Positions 1 through 6,530 are shown, numbered from the stretch's first letter. The stretch is DNA of 24,965 nt from an uncultured Lachnospiraceae bacterium (GCA_910588285.1 CAJUQB010000069.1:1-24965); one strand, 5' to 3'. Translations and numbers: made by a program. The notes: generated by a model not told the origin, from the sequence alone.

Positions 1-2
1 AA

Positions 3-75
3 AGCTGCTGACGGGAATCGGACCCGTGACCTCCGCACTACCAATGCGACGCTCTACCGACTGAGCCACAGCAGC
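3..75 (-). tRNA. tRNA-Thr (anticodon GGT)
   Basis: The minus strand folds into a full cloverleaf: a 7-bp acceptor stem (GCTGCTG with CAGCAGC), a D stem GCTC/GAGC, an anticodon stem TCGCA/TGCGG, the anticodon loop TTGGTAG giving anticodon GGT (Thr, reads ACC/ACT), and a T stem ACGGG/CCCGT. CCA is not encoded; the discriminator is T and is followed by TT. The T loop reads TCCGATT, so the normally invariant T at position 55 is C. A separate promoter lies just upstream. Confidence 0.95.
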
Positions 76-115
76 TTGTCCTGGCGGAATACTTACTGCA
101 ACCACCGACTTATAA

Positions 116-144
116 ACTATACTACATAAAATCATGTTTGTCAA
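116..144 (-). promoter_or_regulatory. sigma-A promoter for tRNA-Thr
   Basis: On the minus strand a perfect -35 TTGACA (139-144) is followed after 17 bases by TATAGT (116-121). Transcription would start near 109, about 35 bases before the tRNA 5' end. The tRNA is therefore transcribed independently of the sigH operon that ends just before it. Confidence 0.85.
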
Positions 145-163
145 CATATTTTTCAAAAATTTT

Positions 164-457
164 TCACCAATTTCCCTGAGCCTTCCTCCAGCGCTCTTCC
201 TCCGCGCTCCAGCAGCCATTCAGCCATTCCACGCACTGGCAGATCCCTTCCTCATCAAAAGAAAATTCCCTGCTGCGCCGTTTTTCCTCCGGCGTCGCGT
301 CAAAGCAGTAAGGCCCCTCCCAGACATGCACCAGGAGCGCCTCCGGCTCCTCCTCCTTCGTCTGTCGCTCCATGCGGTAGCGCATCCCCAGAAGGCTGCC
401 TGTAAAAGGAGACTTTTTCAGAAAAGGAATGGATAATATATCATGTCTTTGGATCAT
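164..457 (-). CDS. Small conserved-looking protein coupled to sigH (orf97)
   Basis: A 97-residue soluble protein with no signal peptide, membrane segment or motif that I can assign. It is rich in Glu, Arg and Trp (for example VWEGPYCFDATPEEKRR) and its C-terminal half is acidic. The ATG overlaps the sigH stop as ATGA (454-457), and a strong AAGGAGG sits about 7 bases upstream inside the sigH 3' end, so it is almost certainly translated and coupled to sigH. It is the last gene before the tRNA-Thr promoter. From memory, similar small proteins of the type 'IQ.hDiLSIPFLKK..FTGS..GMRY' occur in related Clostridia, but the function is unknown. A role connected to SigH is only positional inference. 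Confidence 0.82.
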   Translation of the reverse strand: MIQRHDILSIPFLKKSPFTGSLLGMRYRMERQTKEEEPEALLVHVWEGPYCFDATPEEKRRSREFSFDEEGICQCVEWLNGCWSAEEERWRKAQGNW

Positions 458-1074
458 ATGCCCTCCTCCTTTTGTCTGTCACAGCCTGCCGCCAGCTTGC
501 CCCGGATCCGCTGCAGGGCATTGTCAATGGCCTTGGGCTGCCTGCCCATGAGCTCTGCAATCTCCCGGTAATTCATCCCCTGGAGATAATAGCCCACCAC
601 CTGCTTTTCCATTTTGCTAAGACGGGCCTCCATACGGCGCCCCATAGCCTTGGCGCTCTCCTGCTCGATTACCAGCCGTTCCGGATTCTGCCCCTCCATG
701 CCAAACAGCATATTTACAGCATGGAGATCCTCCTCCGCCTCCGGATGGCTCAGGGACACGTAGGAATTCAGAGGCTGGTGCTTCTTTCTCCCGGCAGCCT
801 CCACTGCGTGAAGGATCTGGCGGGAAATACACAAATCCGCAAAATGGTAAAAGGAGACACCCCGATCCTCCTGAAAATCCCGAATGGCCTTAAACAGGCC
901 GATCATGCCCTCCTGTATCAGGTCCTCATTCTCTCCTCCGATCAAAAACATGGCATTGGCCCTTTTCCGGACAAGATTTTTATATCGCTCCAGGATAATA
1001 TCCATAATCTCTGGATGGCCGTCCCGCACACGGCCAATCAACACTTCATCGCTGATATCCCCGTAAGAATCCAA
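454..1074 (-). CDS. sigH: RNA polymerase sporulation/stationary-phase sigma factor SigH
   Basis: A 206-residue sigma-70 family protein. SigH (Spo0H) directs core RNA polymerase to early sporulation and stationary-phase promoters. Region 2 covers about residues 15-90 (ENEDLIQEGMIGLFKAIRDF, then FADLCISRQI), and region 4 is a helix-turn-helix near residues 165-195 (GMNYREIAELMGRQPKAIDN). The start is TTG at 1072-1074, supported by AGGAGG about 8 bases upstream and by alignment of the DEVLIGRVRDG beginning with the family; there is no better ATG. It lies 15 bases after rlmB and overlaps orf97 by ATGA. In Bacillus a yacP gene (NYN ribonuclease) sits between rlmB and sigH; it is absent here. No promoter is visible in the short rlmB-sigH gap, so at least part of its expression should come from the cysE T-box transcript. 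Confidence 0.95.
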   Translation of the reverse strand: MDSYGDISDEVLIGRVRDGHPEIMDIILERYKNLVRKRANAMFLIGGENEDLIQEGMIGLFKAIRDFQEDRGVSFYHFADLCISRQILHAVEAAGRKKHQPLNSYVSLSHPEAEEDLHAVNMLFGMEGQNPERLVIEQESAKAMGRRMEARLSKMEKQVVGYYLQGMNYREIAELMGRQPKAIDNALQRIRGKLAAGCDRQKEEGI

Positions 1075-1089
1075 CCTGATCTCCTCCTG

Positions 1090-1830
1090 CTATCCCATTC
1101 TCTGACGCACAATCTCATAGGCCAGCACCCCGGCTGCCACCGACGCATTGAGGGAATTGATCTCCCCCCTCATGGGAATCGCTGCCATAAAATCACAGTT
1201 TTCCCGGACCAGCTTGCTGACGCCCTCGCCCTCGCTGCCAATCACCAGGCCCACAGGTCCCTTGAGATCCAGCCGGTACATGGCTTCCCCTGCCATATCG
1301 GCACAGACAAACCACAGACCCTGCTCCTTCAGCTCCCGGATGGTGTGGGACAGATTTGTCACCTTGGCCACCGGCGTATAATTCAGCGCCCCGGCAGAGG
1401 CCTTTGCCACGGTAGCCGTCAGCCCCACGGCCCGGTTCTTGGGAATAATCACCCCATGGGCCCCGGCCAGGTTGGCGGTACGGATAATGGCACCCAGGTT
1501 GTGGGGATCCTCGATCCCGTCCAGCAGGAACAGGAAAGGCGCCTCCTTCCGCTCTTGTGCCAGCGCCAGCATGTCCTCTATCTGGGCATATTCGTAGGCA
1601 GCCGCAAATGCAATGACCCCCTGGTGCTTTTTTGTCTCGGACATCTGGTCCAGCCGCTCCCTGGCGACGAATTTAACTATGGTATCATGCTTTTTGGCCT
1701 CCCGGGTTATGGAACGGATCGGGCCGTCCTGGCAGCCCTCCAGCACAAACAGCTTGTCAATGGGTTTTCCGCTCCGCAGCGCCTCCAGTACTGCATTGCG
1801 CCCCTCAATGGTCAATTCTTCGTATCTCAT
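1090..1830 (-). CDS. rlmB: 23S rRNA (guanosine-2'-O-)-methyltransferase RlmB, SpoU/TrmH family
   Basis: A 246-residue SPOUT-class methyltransferase expected to 2'-O-methylate the conserved P-loop guanosine of 23S rRNA using SAM. The N-terminal substrate-binding domain (1-75) begins with EGRNAVLEAL. The three SpoU motifs are present: DPHNLGAIIRTAN at 108-120, LVIGSEGEG at 195-203, and IPMRGEINSLNAS at 218-230. I choose the ATG at 1828-1830, which has AAAGGA about 6-7 bases upstream. The GTG at 1852-1854, which overlaps the mrnC stop (GTGA), lacks a Shine-Dalgarno sequence and would add eight atypical residues. It is part of the cysE-cysS-mrnC-rlmB-sigH operon, in the usual Firmicutes order. 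Confidence 0.94.
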   Translation of the reverse strand: MRYEELTIEGRNAVLEALRSGKPIDKLFVLEGCQDGPIRSITREAKKHDTIVKFVARERLDQMSETKKHQGVIAFAAAYEYAQIEDMLALAQERKEAPFLFLLDGIEDPHNLGAIIRTANLAGAHGVIIPKNRAVGLTATVAKASAGALNYTPVAKVTNLSHTIRELKEQGLWFVCADMAGEAMYRLDLKGPVGLVIGSEGEGVSKLVRENCDFMAAIPMRGEINSLNASVAAGVLAYEIVRQRMG

Positions 1831-1850
1831 TTGATTTCCTTTCGTCTCCT

Positions 1851-2282
1851 TCACAAAAGTCCGGTTCTCTCAAGCCCCAGCTGCACCAGCTCCACCAGAC
1901 GTTCAAACGCATCCGTCAAATACAGGTATCCCATCAGGGCCTCAAAGCCTGTGGCCCGGCGGTAGTCTGCCATGCTGGCATTCTTGGCCATGGTGGGGGA
2001 CTTTGCATTGCGGCCCCGCCGATACACTGCCGCCTCCTCCTCAGTCAGGTCCGGCAGCAGCGTCTCCACCAGGTCGGACTGTGCCTTGGCCTTCACCACG
2101 CCGCTGGTCCTGTGGTGCAGCTGATTGGCGCTGGTGTTGCCGCGCCCCACCACAAGGGAGCGGATCACCAGGTCATACACCCCGTCCCCAATATAAGCCA
2201 GGGTCAGGGGGGAATAGCTGCGGATATCCTGGCCGGGAATCTGAAACTTCTTCAGAAGGTAGGAATTTATGCCCGTTTCCAT
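1851..2282 (-). CDS. mrnC: Mini-ribonuclease III MrnC
   Basis: A 143-residue protein matching Mini-III, an RNase III-like catalytic domain without the dsRNA-binding domain. It trims 23S rRNA precursor ends when acting with uL3 in Bacillus. The catalytic signature YIGDGVYDL is at residues 30-38, with the expected acidic residues at 33 and 37. The RNASMAKNAS-type basic region (residues 92-105: RNAKSPTMAKNAS) is also present. The ATG at 2280-2282 lies inside the last codons of cysS (16-base overlap) and has AAGGTG 6-7 bases upstream. Its stop abuts the start region of rlmB. The length is normal for the family. Confidence 0.93.
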   Translation of the reverse strand: METGINSYLLKKFQIPGQDIRSYSPLTLAYIGDGVYDLVIRSLVVGRGNTSANQLHHRTSGVVKAKAQSDLVETLLPDLTEEEAAVYRRGRNAKSPTMAKNASMADYRRATGFEALMGYLYLTDAFERLVELVQLGLERTGLL

Positions 2283-3673
2283 TTTACACCTTCTCTGGTA
2301 TCCTCCAGAATGATCCCCTTTGCAAGGAGGGTATCGCGAATCTCGTCTGCACGCCCAAAGTTTTTCTCCTTCCTGGCTGCCTGGCGCTCTGCGATCAGCG
2401 CCTCAATGTCCGCATCCAGAATCTCCTCCTTGCGTTCCACAAGGATGCCCAGGATCCCGCAGAGGGTGTCCAGCCGCTCATAGAGCTTTTCCAGAAATTC
2501 CCGGGAATTCTCTGCCGTGGCGTTGGAATTTGCAAATTTCACCAGCTCAAATACAGCGGACACCGCATCCGCTGTGTTGAAGTCATCCTCCATGGCAGCT
2601 TCAAACTTTGCAACAAAGGCCCCGCTCTCCTCATACAGCGCTGCCTCCGCCTCTGTCATTGGGCCTGTCTGGGACGCCCCCAGAAGATGCTGTAAATTCC
2701 CCGCCGCAGTCACAATCCGCTCCAAGCCTGCCTTGGCGGACTCCATCAGCTCCGCGCTGAAATTCAGGGGGCTTCTATAGTGGGCTGACAGCATGAAAAA
2801 GCGCAGCACCTGAAGGTCGTATTTTTCCTGAATCTCCCGTACGGTAAAAAAGTTTCCAAGAGATTTTGACATTTTTTTATTGTCAATATTCAGAAATCCG
2901 TTGTGCATCCAATACCTGGAAAATATTTTTCCATTGGCCGCCTCGCTCTGGGCAATCTCATTCTCATGATGGGGGAAAATCAGGTCCTCCCCGCCGGCGT
3001 GGATGTCAATCTCATCCCCCAGATAATGCTTGGCCATCACCGAGCACTCAAGATGCCAGCCGGGCCGCCCGTCGCACCAGGGGGATTCCCAGTAAGGCTC
3101 CCCCTCCTTCTTTGGCTTCCACAGCACAAAGTCAAAGGCGTCCTCCTTCTGCACCCCGGTCACCTTAATATCCCGATGCCCTGCCTGGAGGTCGTCCAGG
3201 TTCTTGTGGGACAGCTTGCCGTACTCCGGGAACTTCCGGGTGCGGTAGTACACGGTTCCGTCCTGGGCCCGGTAGGCATAGCCCTTGTCCATGAGGGTCT
3301 CTATCATGGCAAGCATCCCGTGGATCTCCTCTGTGGCCAGGGGATGGGCTGTGGCTGGCTTCACATTCATACCCTCCATGTCCTTCTTGCACTCCTCAAT
3401 ATACTGCCGGGATACCTCTGCCGCGCTCCGTCCCTCCTCAATGGCCTTGTTGATGATCTTATCATCCACATCCGTGAAATTGGACACATAATTGACCTCA
3501 TATCCCTTGTATTCCAGGTAGCGGCGCACCGTGTCAAATACAATCATGGGCCTTGCATTTCCGATGTGAATAAAATTGTAGACAGTAGGCCCGCACACGT
3601 ACATGCGGACCTTCCCCTCCTCAATGGGTACAAATTCTTCCTTTTGCCTGGATAAGGTATTGTATATTTTCAT
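2267..3673 (-). CDS. cysS: Cysteinyl-tRNA synthetase
   Basis: A 468-residue class I aminoacyl-tRNA synthetase that charges tRNA-Cys with cysteine in the cytoplasm. The HIGN form of the HIGH motif is at 36-39 and KMSKS at 267-271. The zinc ligands typical of CysS are visible: C27 (VCGPTVYNF), C210 (WHLECSVM), H235 and E239 (FPHHENE). The anticodon-binding helical domain follows, with ARKEKNFGRADEIRD near the end. The length is normal. It starts 12 bases after cysE and overlaps mrnC. As the second gene after a Cys-type T-box it is a textbook target of uncharged tRNA-Cys. Confidence 0.97.
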   Translation of the reverse strand: MKIYNTLSRQKEEFVPIEEGKVRMYVCGPTVYNFIHIGNARPMIVFDTVRRYLEYKGYEVNYVSNFTDVDDKIINKAIEEGRSAAEVSRQYIEECKKDMEGMNVKPATAHPLATEEIHGMLAMIETLMDKGYAYRAQDGTVYYRTRKFPEYGKLSHKNLDDLQAGHRDIKVTGVQKEDAFDFVLWKPKKEGEPYWESPWCDGRPGWHLECSVMAKHYLGDEIDIHAGGEDLIFPHHENEIAQSEAANGKIFSRYWMHNGFLNIDNKKMSKSLGNFFTVREIQEKYDLQVLRFFMLSAHYRSPLNFSAELMESAKAGLERIVTAAGNLQHLLGASQTGPMTEAEAALYEESGAFVAKFEAAMEDDFNTADAVSAVFELVKFANSNATAENSREFLEKLYERLDTLCGILGILVERKEEILDADIEALIAERQAARKEKNFGRADEIRDTLLAKGIILEDTREGVKWKRA

Positions 3674-3685
3674 AAGCTTCCTCCT

Positions 3686-4444
3686 TTATTCCCTTCCATC
3701 TATTGTCTTTTCTGTTCCCGCCTTACACGCTTTCCGGCCCGGCACTGTCACTTCCGCTCCCGCCTGGCCGAGGCAGCCTGCCTTACACCTAAGCTCCCTA
3801 AGCTCCCGCTCCAGGTCGATCAGGCGGTTGCACAGAGCGGAATTCTCCTGCTGCAGCACCGTGATGTCCTCCATGATGGGATCCGGCAAATCCACCTGGT
3901 TCATATCGCTTCTGGGCACCTTGATGTTGTCACGCTTTACAATACGCCCCGGCACGCCCACCACAGTACAGTTGGGAGGCACCTCCTCCAACACCACAGA
4001 GCCTGCGCCAATCTTGGAATTCTCCCCAACGGTGAAGGAACCGATGATCTTGGCCCCTGCGCTTACCATCACATTGTCGCACAGGGTGGGATGGCGTTTT
4101 CCGGTCTCCTTGCCGGTTCCGCCCAAGGTCACTCCCTGGTACAGAGTCACGTTATCCCCGATGATGGTAGTCTCCCCAATAATCACGCCGCTGCCATGGT
4201 CAATAAAAAACCCCTTCCCGATCACTGCTCCCGGATGGATCTCAATCCCGGTCTTCCTGGCAGCCTTCTGGGAGATCCGCCTGGCCCTGAAATATTTCCC
4301 TTTCGAATAAAGCCTATGGGCCCTGCGGTAGCTGAGCATCACCCGGAAGCTTGGGTACAAGAGCACCTCCATGGGCGACTTGATGGCAGGGTCACGCTCC
4401 TGTATCACCTGAAATTCTTCCTTCACATGTGATATAAATCCCAT
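3686..4444 (-). CDS. cysE: Serine O-acetyltransferase (CysE/EpsC type)
   Basis: A 252-residue enzyme that transfers acetyl from acetyl-CoA to L-serine to give O-acetylserine, the first step of cysteine synthesis. A short helical N-terminal domain (1-62) is followed by a left-handed beta-helix of hexapeptide repeats (about 66-165), with the active-site D82-H83 in IDHGSGVIIGE and the GVTLGGTGK acetyl-CoA loop near 104-112. After the beta-helix there is an extra tail of about 85 residues: a heptad-like stretch (LQQENSALCNRLIDLERELREL) and a Cys/Lys/Gly-rich end with C205, C220, C224 and C240. The basic short EpsC forms lack this tail. ATG 4442-4444 has AAGGAAGG upstream. It heads the T-box-controlled operon. 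Confidence 0.93.
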   Translation of the reverse strand: MGFISHVKEEFQVIQERDPAIKSPMEVLLYPSFRVMLSYRRAHRLYSKGKYFRARRISQKAARKTGIEIHPGAVIGKGFFIDHGSGVIIGETTIIGDNVTLYQGVTLGGTGKETGKRHPTLCDNVMVSAGAKIIGSFTVGENSKIGAGSVVLEEVPPNCTVVGVPGRIVKRDNIKVPRSDMNQVDLPDPIMEDITVLQQENSALCNRLIDLERELRELRCKAGCLGQAGAEVTVPGRKACKAGTEKTIDGRE

Positions 4445-4497
4445 GGAATTCCTTCCTTTCTATTCTATATATTCTAACTTTTTGCCCATATCCTGCC

Positions 4498-4517
4498 GGG
4501 AGGCCAAAAAACCTCCC
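4498..4517 (-). other. Second hairpin between T-box terminator and cysE start
   Basis: The minus strand reads GGGAGGTTTTTTGGCCTCCC, a 6-bp G/C stem with an 8-base loop, about 30 bases after the T-box terminator. No T run follows, so it does not look like a terminator. It may protect or position the processed cysE mRNA, or be an unrelated palindrome. Confidence 0.5.
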
Positions 4518-4544
4518 GCACCTTACAGTATAATACTGAGATAA

Positions 4545-4577
4545 CAAAAACTCCGCCTCTGCAATTAGAGACGAAGT
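4545..4577 (-). terminator. T-box intrinsic terminator
   Basis: ACTTCGTCTCT (4567-4577) pairs over 11 positions with AGAGGCGGAGT (4550-4560) around the loop AATTGC, followed by a short T run. The 5' arm overlaps the sequence just after the T-box, so antiterminator and terminator are mutually exclusive. Confidence 0.9.
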
Positions 4578-4832
4578 TATCCGCGGTTCCACTCTAAGTG
4601 AATGCAGCCTCCTGCATTCCACTCTCTGCACGTAACGTGTGCACACGTACCAGGCTACTCTGGGCTGCTCCTTCTGAAACTGCAGCGGCTGTTCACCTGA
4701 CCGGCTCACGGAGGCACTTGGGACATATCCTTCTGAAGGCCGCTTCCAGCCGGCGGCAGCCTCTCTCTGGCAGAGCATTATGTCTTACTCTTTCCGTTCT
4801 ACGCCTTTTCCTTATAAAATTGGCACATCATT

Positions 4833-4861
4833 ATATTATGCAATAATCCGCATTTTGTCAA
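4833..4861 (-). promoter_or_regulatory. sigma-A promoter of the cysE T-box operon
   Basis: A perfect -35 TTGACA (4856-4861) is separated by 17 bases from TAATAT (4833-4838); an overlapping TATAAT follows directly. Transcription would begin near 4826, at the beginning of the T-box stem I. Confidence 0.88.
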
Positions 4862-4864
4862 GGA

Positions 4865-4913
4865 AAATCGTAACTCCCTGCGCGAACAGGGTACCATCAG
4901 TTACTGTTCACAC
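4865..4913 (-). repeat. Palindromic repeat end / possible terminator after the AAA+ ATPase gene
   Basis: The minus strand contains GTAACT (4898-4903), a spacer, then CCCTG/CAGGG around the loop TTCGCG, then AGTTAC and GATTTT: a bulged hairpin that could end the ATPase transcript. The outer GTGTGAACAGTAAC (4900-4913) is identical over 14 bases to 15694-15707 and supplies the last residues and stop codon of the ATPase gene. It is probably a remnant of the same repeat family as the element at 15535-15705. Confidence 0.6.
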
Positions 4914-6340
4914 GGCACCGTGCACCACGCCAAACCATCCTCGTTGATTAGAAGCAGTCCCGGATTTTCTTTTGCTGTATCCAGCATCCGCCGGGTAAAG
5001 CCGCTTTTGCTGAACACACCATAAACAACCTCATATCCTGGAAAGGCTTTTTTGATTTCACCTGCATTCGCCACCTTGTCCCACAGCGCAAAATAGACTG
5101 GCGCATCTACAGGCTTTGCATGATATTTACACTCTCCGGCAAATATCCGCTTATTTTGATGATCCACTGCCATTACATCGATTTCTGTATCGCTGTCACA
5201 GTCATTTTTCCAATAAGAGCCAATACGGGACGGAACAAAAGAAACCGCACCTTTTTTGCACAAGCCCGCAAATATATCCTTGCAGATATCCTCGTAGGCA
5301 AAGGCCACGAATTTCCCTATAAAATCCTTGCCGATCTCATCCAAAACAATTTGCATATTGTCCAGCTCCAGCTCGCCCTTATAGGGATACACATACCGGA
5401 ACCAGAAACGGATAAAGTTATCAGAGATGAAATACAGCCCTTTTCTGGATTTTTCCGGGTTCTTCTCCGTTATTGGCGTTCGTTTTTCAAGGAAGCCCAG
5501 GTCGGCAAGGGTTGACAGATACGGAGTCAAGGCTGAGGTTTCCTGGCCCAATACACCGGCAATTTTGCCCAATTTATGATTGCCGTCTGCAATGGCTTTT
5601 ATAATAGAAAAATAATTCACCGCTGTCATAGATTCACTTTTCAACAGGAAATGCGGTTCCTCATACAGGAATCCACTCTTGGAGAGAACGGTATCCTTCA
5701 GCTGTTCCACAAGCCCGCGGCCATCCTCAAAAAATTCCAGATACTTTGGCACGCCGCCAGTCACTGCATACTGTTCCGCGGCCTTATCAAAAGGCAGCCT
5801 CCGGGTATTATAAACATCTGTAAAAGACAATGGGACAAGATGCATTTGTGAGGTTCTGCGGCCATACAGGGGACTATCGTAAGAAAGCGCGTGCTTTTGC
5901 ATCATTCCAAGCAAAGAACCGGACAGGATCAGCATGATATTCCTGTCCTTGAGGATTTCATCCCATGCGTTTTGTAAAATGGACGGAAATGCCGGATTGG
6001 TCTTTACAAGGTATGGGAACTCATCGATAACCAGCACTTTCTTTTTATCCGGTTCATAATCGGCGATGACCCAAAACAGCTCCAGCCAGTCTGTAAATAC
6101 TGCTTTCTGCAGCAGGCTGTTTTTGGTCATGCGGGCGACCACGCCCGCCAGACGCTTCATACTCTGGTTTTCAAGTTCCTCCGTTGCAAGGAAATAGAAG
6201 GCTGTTTTCTCTTTCAGGAACTCTTTGATCAGTGTCGTTTTGCCAACCCTGCGCCGTCCATAGATGACCACGAAGCTGCTGTCACGCCCATATTCTGCGT
6301 TCAGCTTTTCCAGTTCCGCTTTTCTTCCTATGAATTCCAT
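4901..6340 (-). CDS. AAA+ ATPase with C-terminal DUF234/PD-(D/E)XK-like domain
   Basis: A 479-residue protein of the 'ATPase_2 plus DUF234' architecture common in archaea and some Firmicutes; the biological role is not established. The P-loop is GRRRVGKTT (28-36) and Walker B is VLVIDEF (102-108), with a sensor region LILSGS (137-142). A winged-helix-like middle part lies near 235-290 (IIKAIADGNHKLGKIAGVLG). The C-terminal part has a nuclease-type signature, EIDVM (D388), then AGECKY (E403, K405), with E350 upstream, which fits a PD-(D/E)XK core. The DNA is visibly more A+T-rich than the flanking operons, and the gene is monocistronic, which suggests acquisition by transfer. It has its own promoter and three TTATGATAA boxes. 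The C-terminal CEQ and stop come from a repeat sequence. Confidence 0.88.
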   Translation of the reverse strand: MEFIGRKAELEKLNAEYGRDSSFVVIYGRRRVGKTTLIKEFLKEKTAFYFLATEELENQSMKRLAGVVARMTKNSLLQKAVFTDWLELFWVIADYEPDKKKVLVIDEFPYLVKTNPAFPSILQNAWDEILKDRNIMLILSGSLLGMMQKHALSYDSPLYGRRTSQMHLVPLSFTDVYNTRRLPFDKAAEQYAVTGGVPKYLEFFEDGRGLVEQLKDTVLSKSGFLYEEPHFLLKSESMTAVNYFSIIKAIADGNHKLGKIAGVLGQETSALTPYLSTLADLGFLEKRTPITEKNPEKSRKGLYFISDNFIRFWFRYVYPYKGELELDNMQIVLDEIGKDFIGKFVAFAYEDICKDIFAGLCKKGAVSFVPSRIGSYWKNDCDSDTEIDVMAVDHQNKRIFAGECKYHAKPVDAPVYFALWDKVANAGEIKKAFPGYEVVYGVFSKSGFTRRMLDTAKENPGLLLINEDGLAWCTVPCEQ

Positions 6341-6353
6341 ACAGAAATCCCCC

Positions 6354-6392
6354 TTATGATAAGTTATTTTATGATAAACTAACTTATGATAA
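6354..6392. promoter_or_regulatory. Three 15-bp-spaced TTATGATAA boxes
   Basis: The 9-base near-palindrome TTATGATAA occurs exactly at 6354-6362, 6369-6377 and 6384-6392, a strict 15-bp period. The array lies between the ATPase promoter and its start codon, roughly at +4 to +42 of the transcript, where a bound protein would block transcription. A likely use is as an operator, perhaps for the ATPase itself; this is inference. Confidence 0.7.
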
Positions 6393-6402
6393 ATTCATTT
6401 CT

Positions 6403-6430
6403 ATTATACATTCTCCTGTTGAAAAGTCAA
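6403..6430 (-). promoter_or_regulatory. Promoter of the AAA+ ATPase gene
   Basis: The minus strand has TTGACT (6425-6430), a 16-base spacer and a perfect TATAAT (6403-6408). Transcription would start near 6396, immediately upstream of the TTATGATAA array. Confidence 0.8.
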
Positions 6431-6496
6431 GGTTATCTATGAAAAAGCTTCCAAATCAGTCCCAATTTCCCCCATGAAATGCGGCGACTAAATACC

Positions 6497-6526
6497 TTGA
6501 CAAACATACCATCAGTATGTTAATAT
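6497..6526 (+). promoter_or_regulatory. Promoter of the tetR-MFS operon
   Basis: A perfect -35 TTGACA (6497-6502), an 18-base spacer and TAATAT (6521-6526). The spacer is filled by the first TetR operator, so repressor binding would exclude RNA polymerase. Confidence 0.8.
6503..6521 (+). promoter_or_regulatory. TetR operator 1
   Basis: An inverted repeat AACATAC-5-GTATGTT, perfect in both 7-base arms, placed exactly in the spacer between -35 and -10 of the tetR promoter. The same arms recur 28 bp downstream. Confidence 0.82.
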
Positions 6527-6530
6527 AAAA

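Larger units (their letters stand above)
4445..4827 (-). promoter_or_regulatory. T-box leader with cysteine specifier (TGC) upstream of cysE
   Basis: The 5' leader of the cysE operon has T-box architecture on the minus strand. Stem I pairs ACGGA (4793-4797) with TCCGT (4708-4712) and GACATA (4779-4784) with TATGTC (4722-4727). These enclose a specifier loop with an AGTA element (4786-4789) on the 5' side and the triplet TGC (4714-4716) on the 3' side. The T-box sequence AGAGTGGAACCGCGG is at 4581-4595, followed by the competing terminator. The TGC codon means cysteine, matching cysE and cysS downstream. Uncharged tRNA-Cys binding would stabilise the antiterminator and switch the operon on. 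The class is certain; the specifier is assigned from my pairing. Confidence 0.93.

Noticed and set aside
145..165. A/T-rich symmetrical stretch as terminator of the sigH operon
   Set aside because: It has T and A runs but no G/C stem, so intrinsic termination is not supported.
1831..1854. GTG start of rlmB overlapping the mrnC stop
   Set aside because: No Shine-Dalgarno precedes it, whereas the ATG at 1828-1830 has AAAGGA at good spacing and gives the family's usual N-terminus.
472..1965. A 497-codon open frame on the plus strand
   Set aside because: It lies antisense across sigH, rlmB and part of mrnC, which all have clear family motifs, and its own translation has no recognisable domain.
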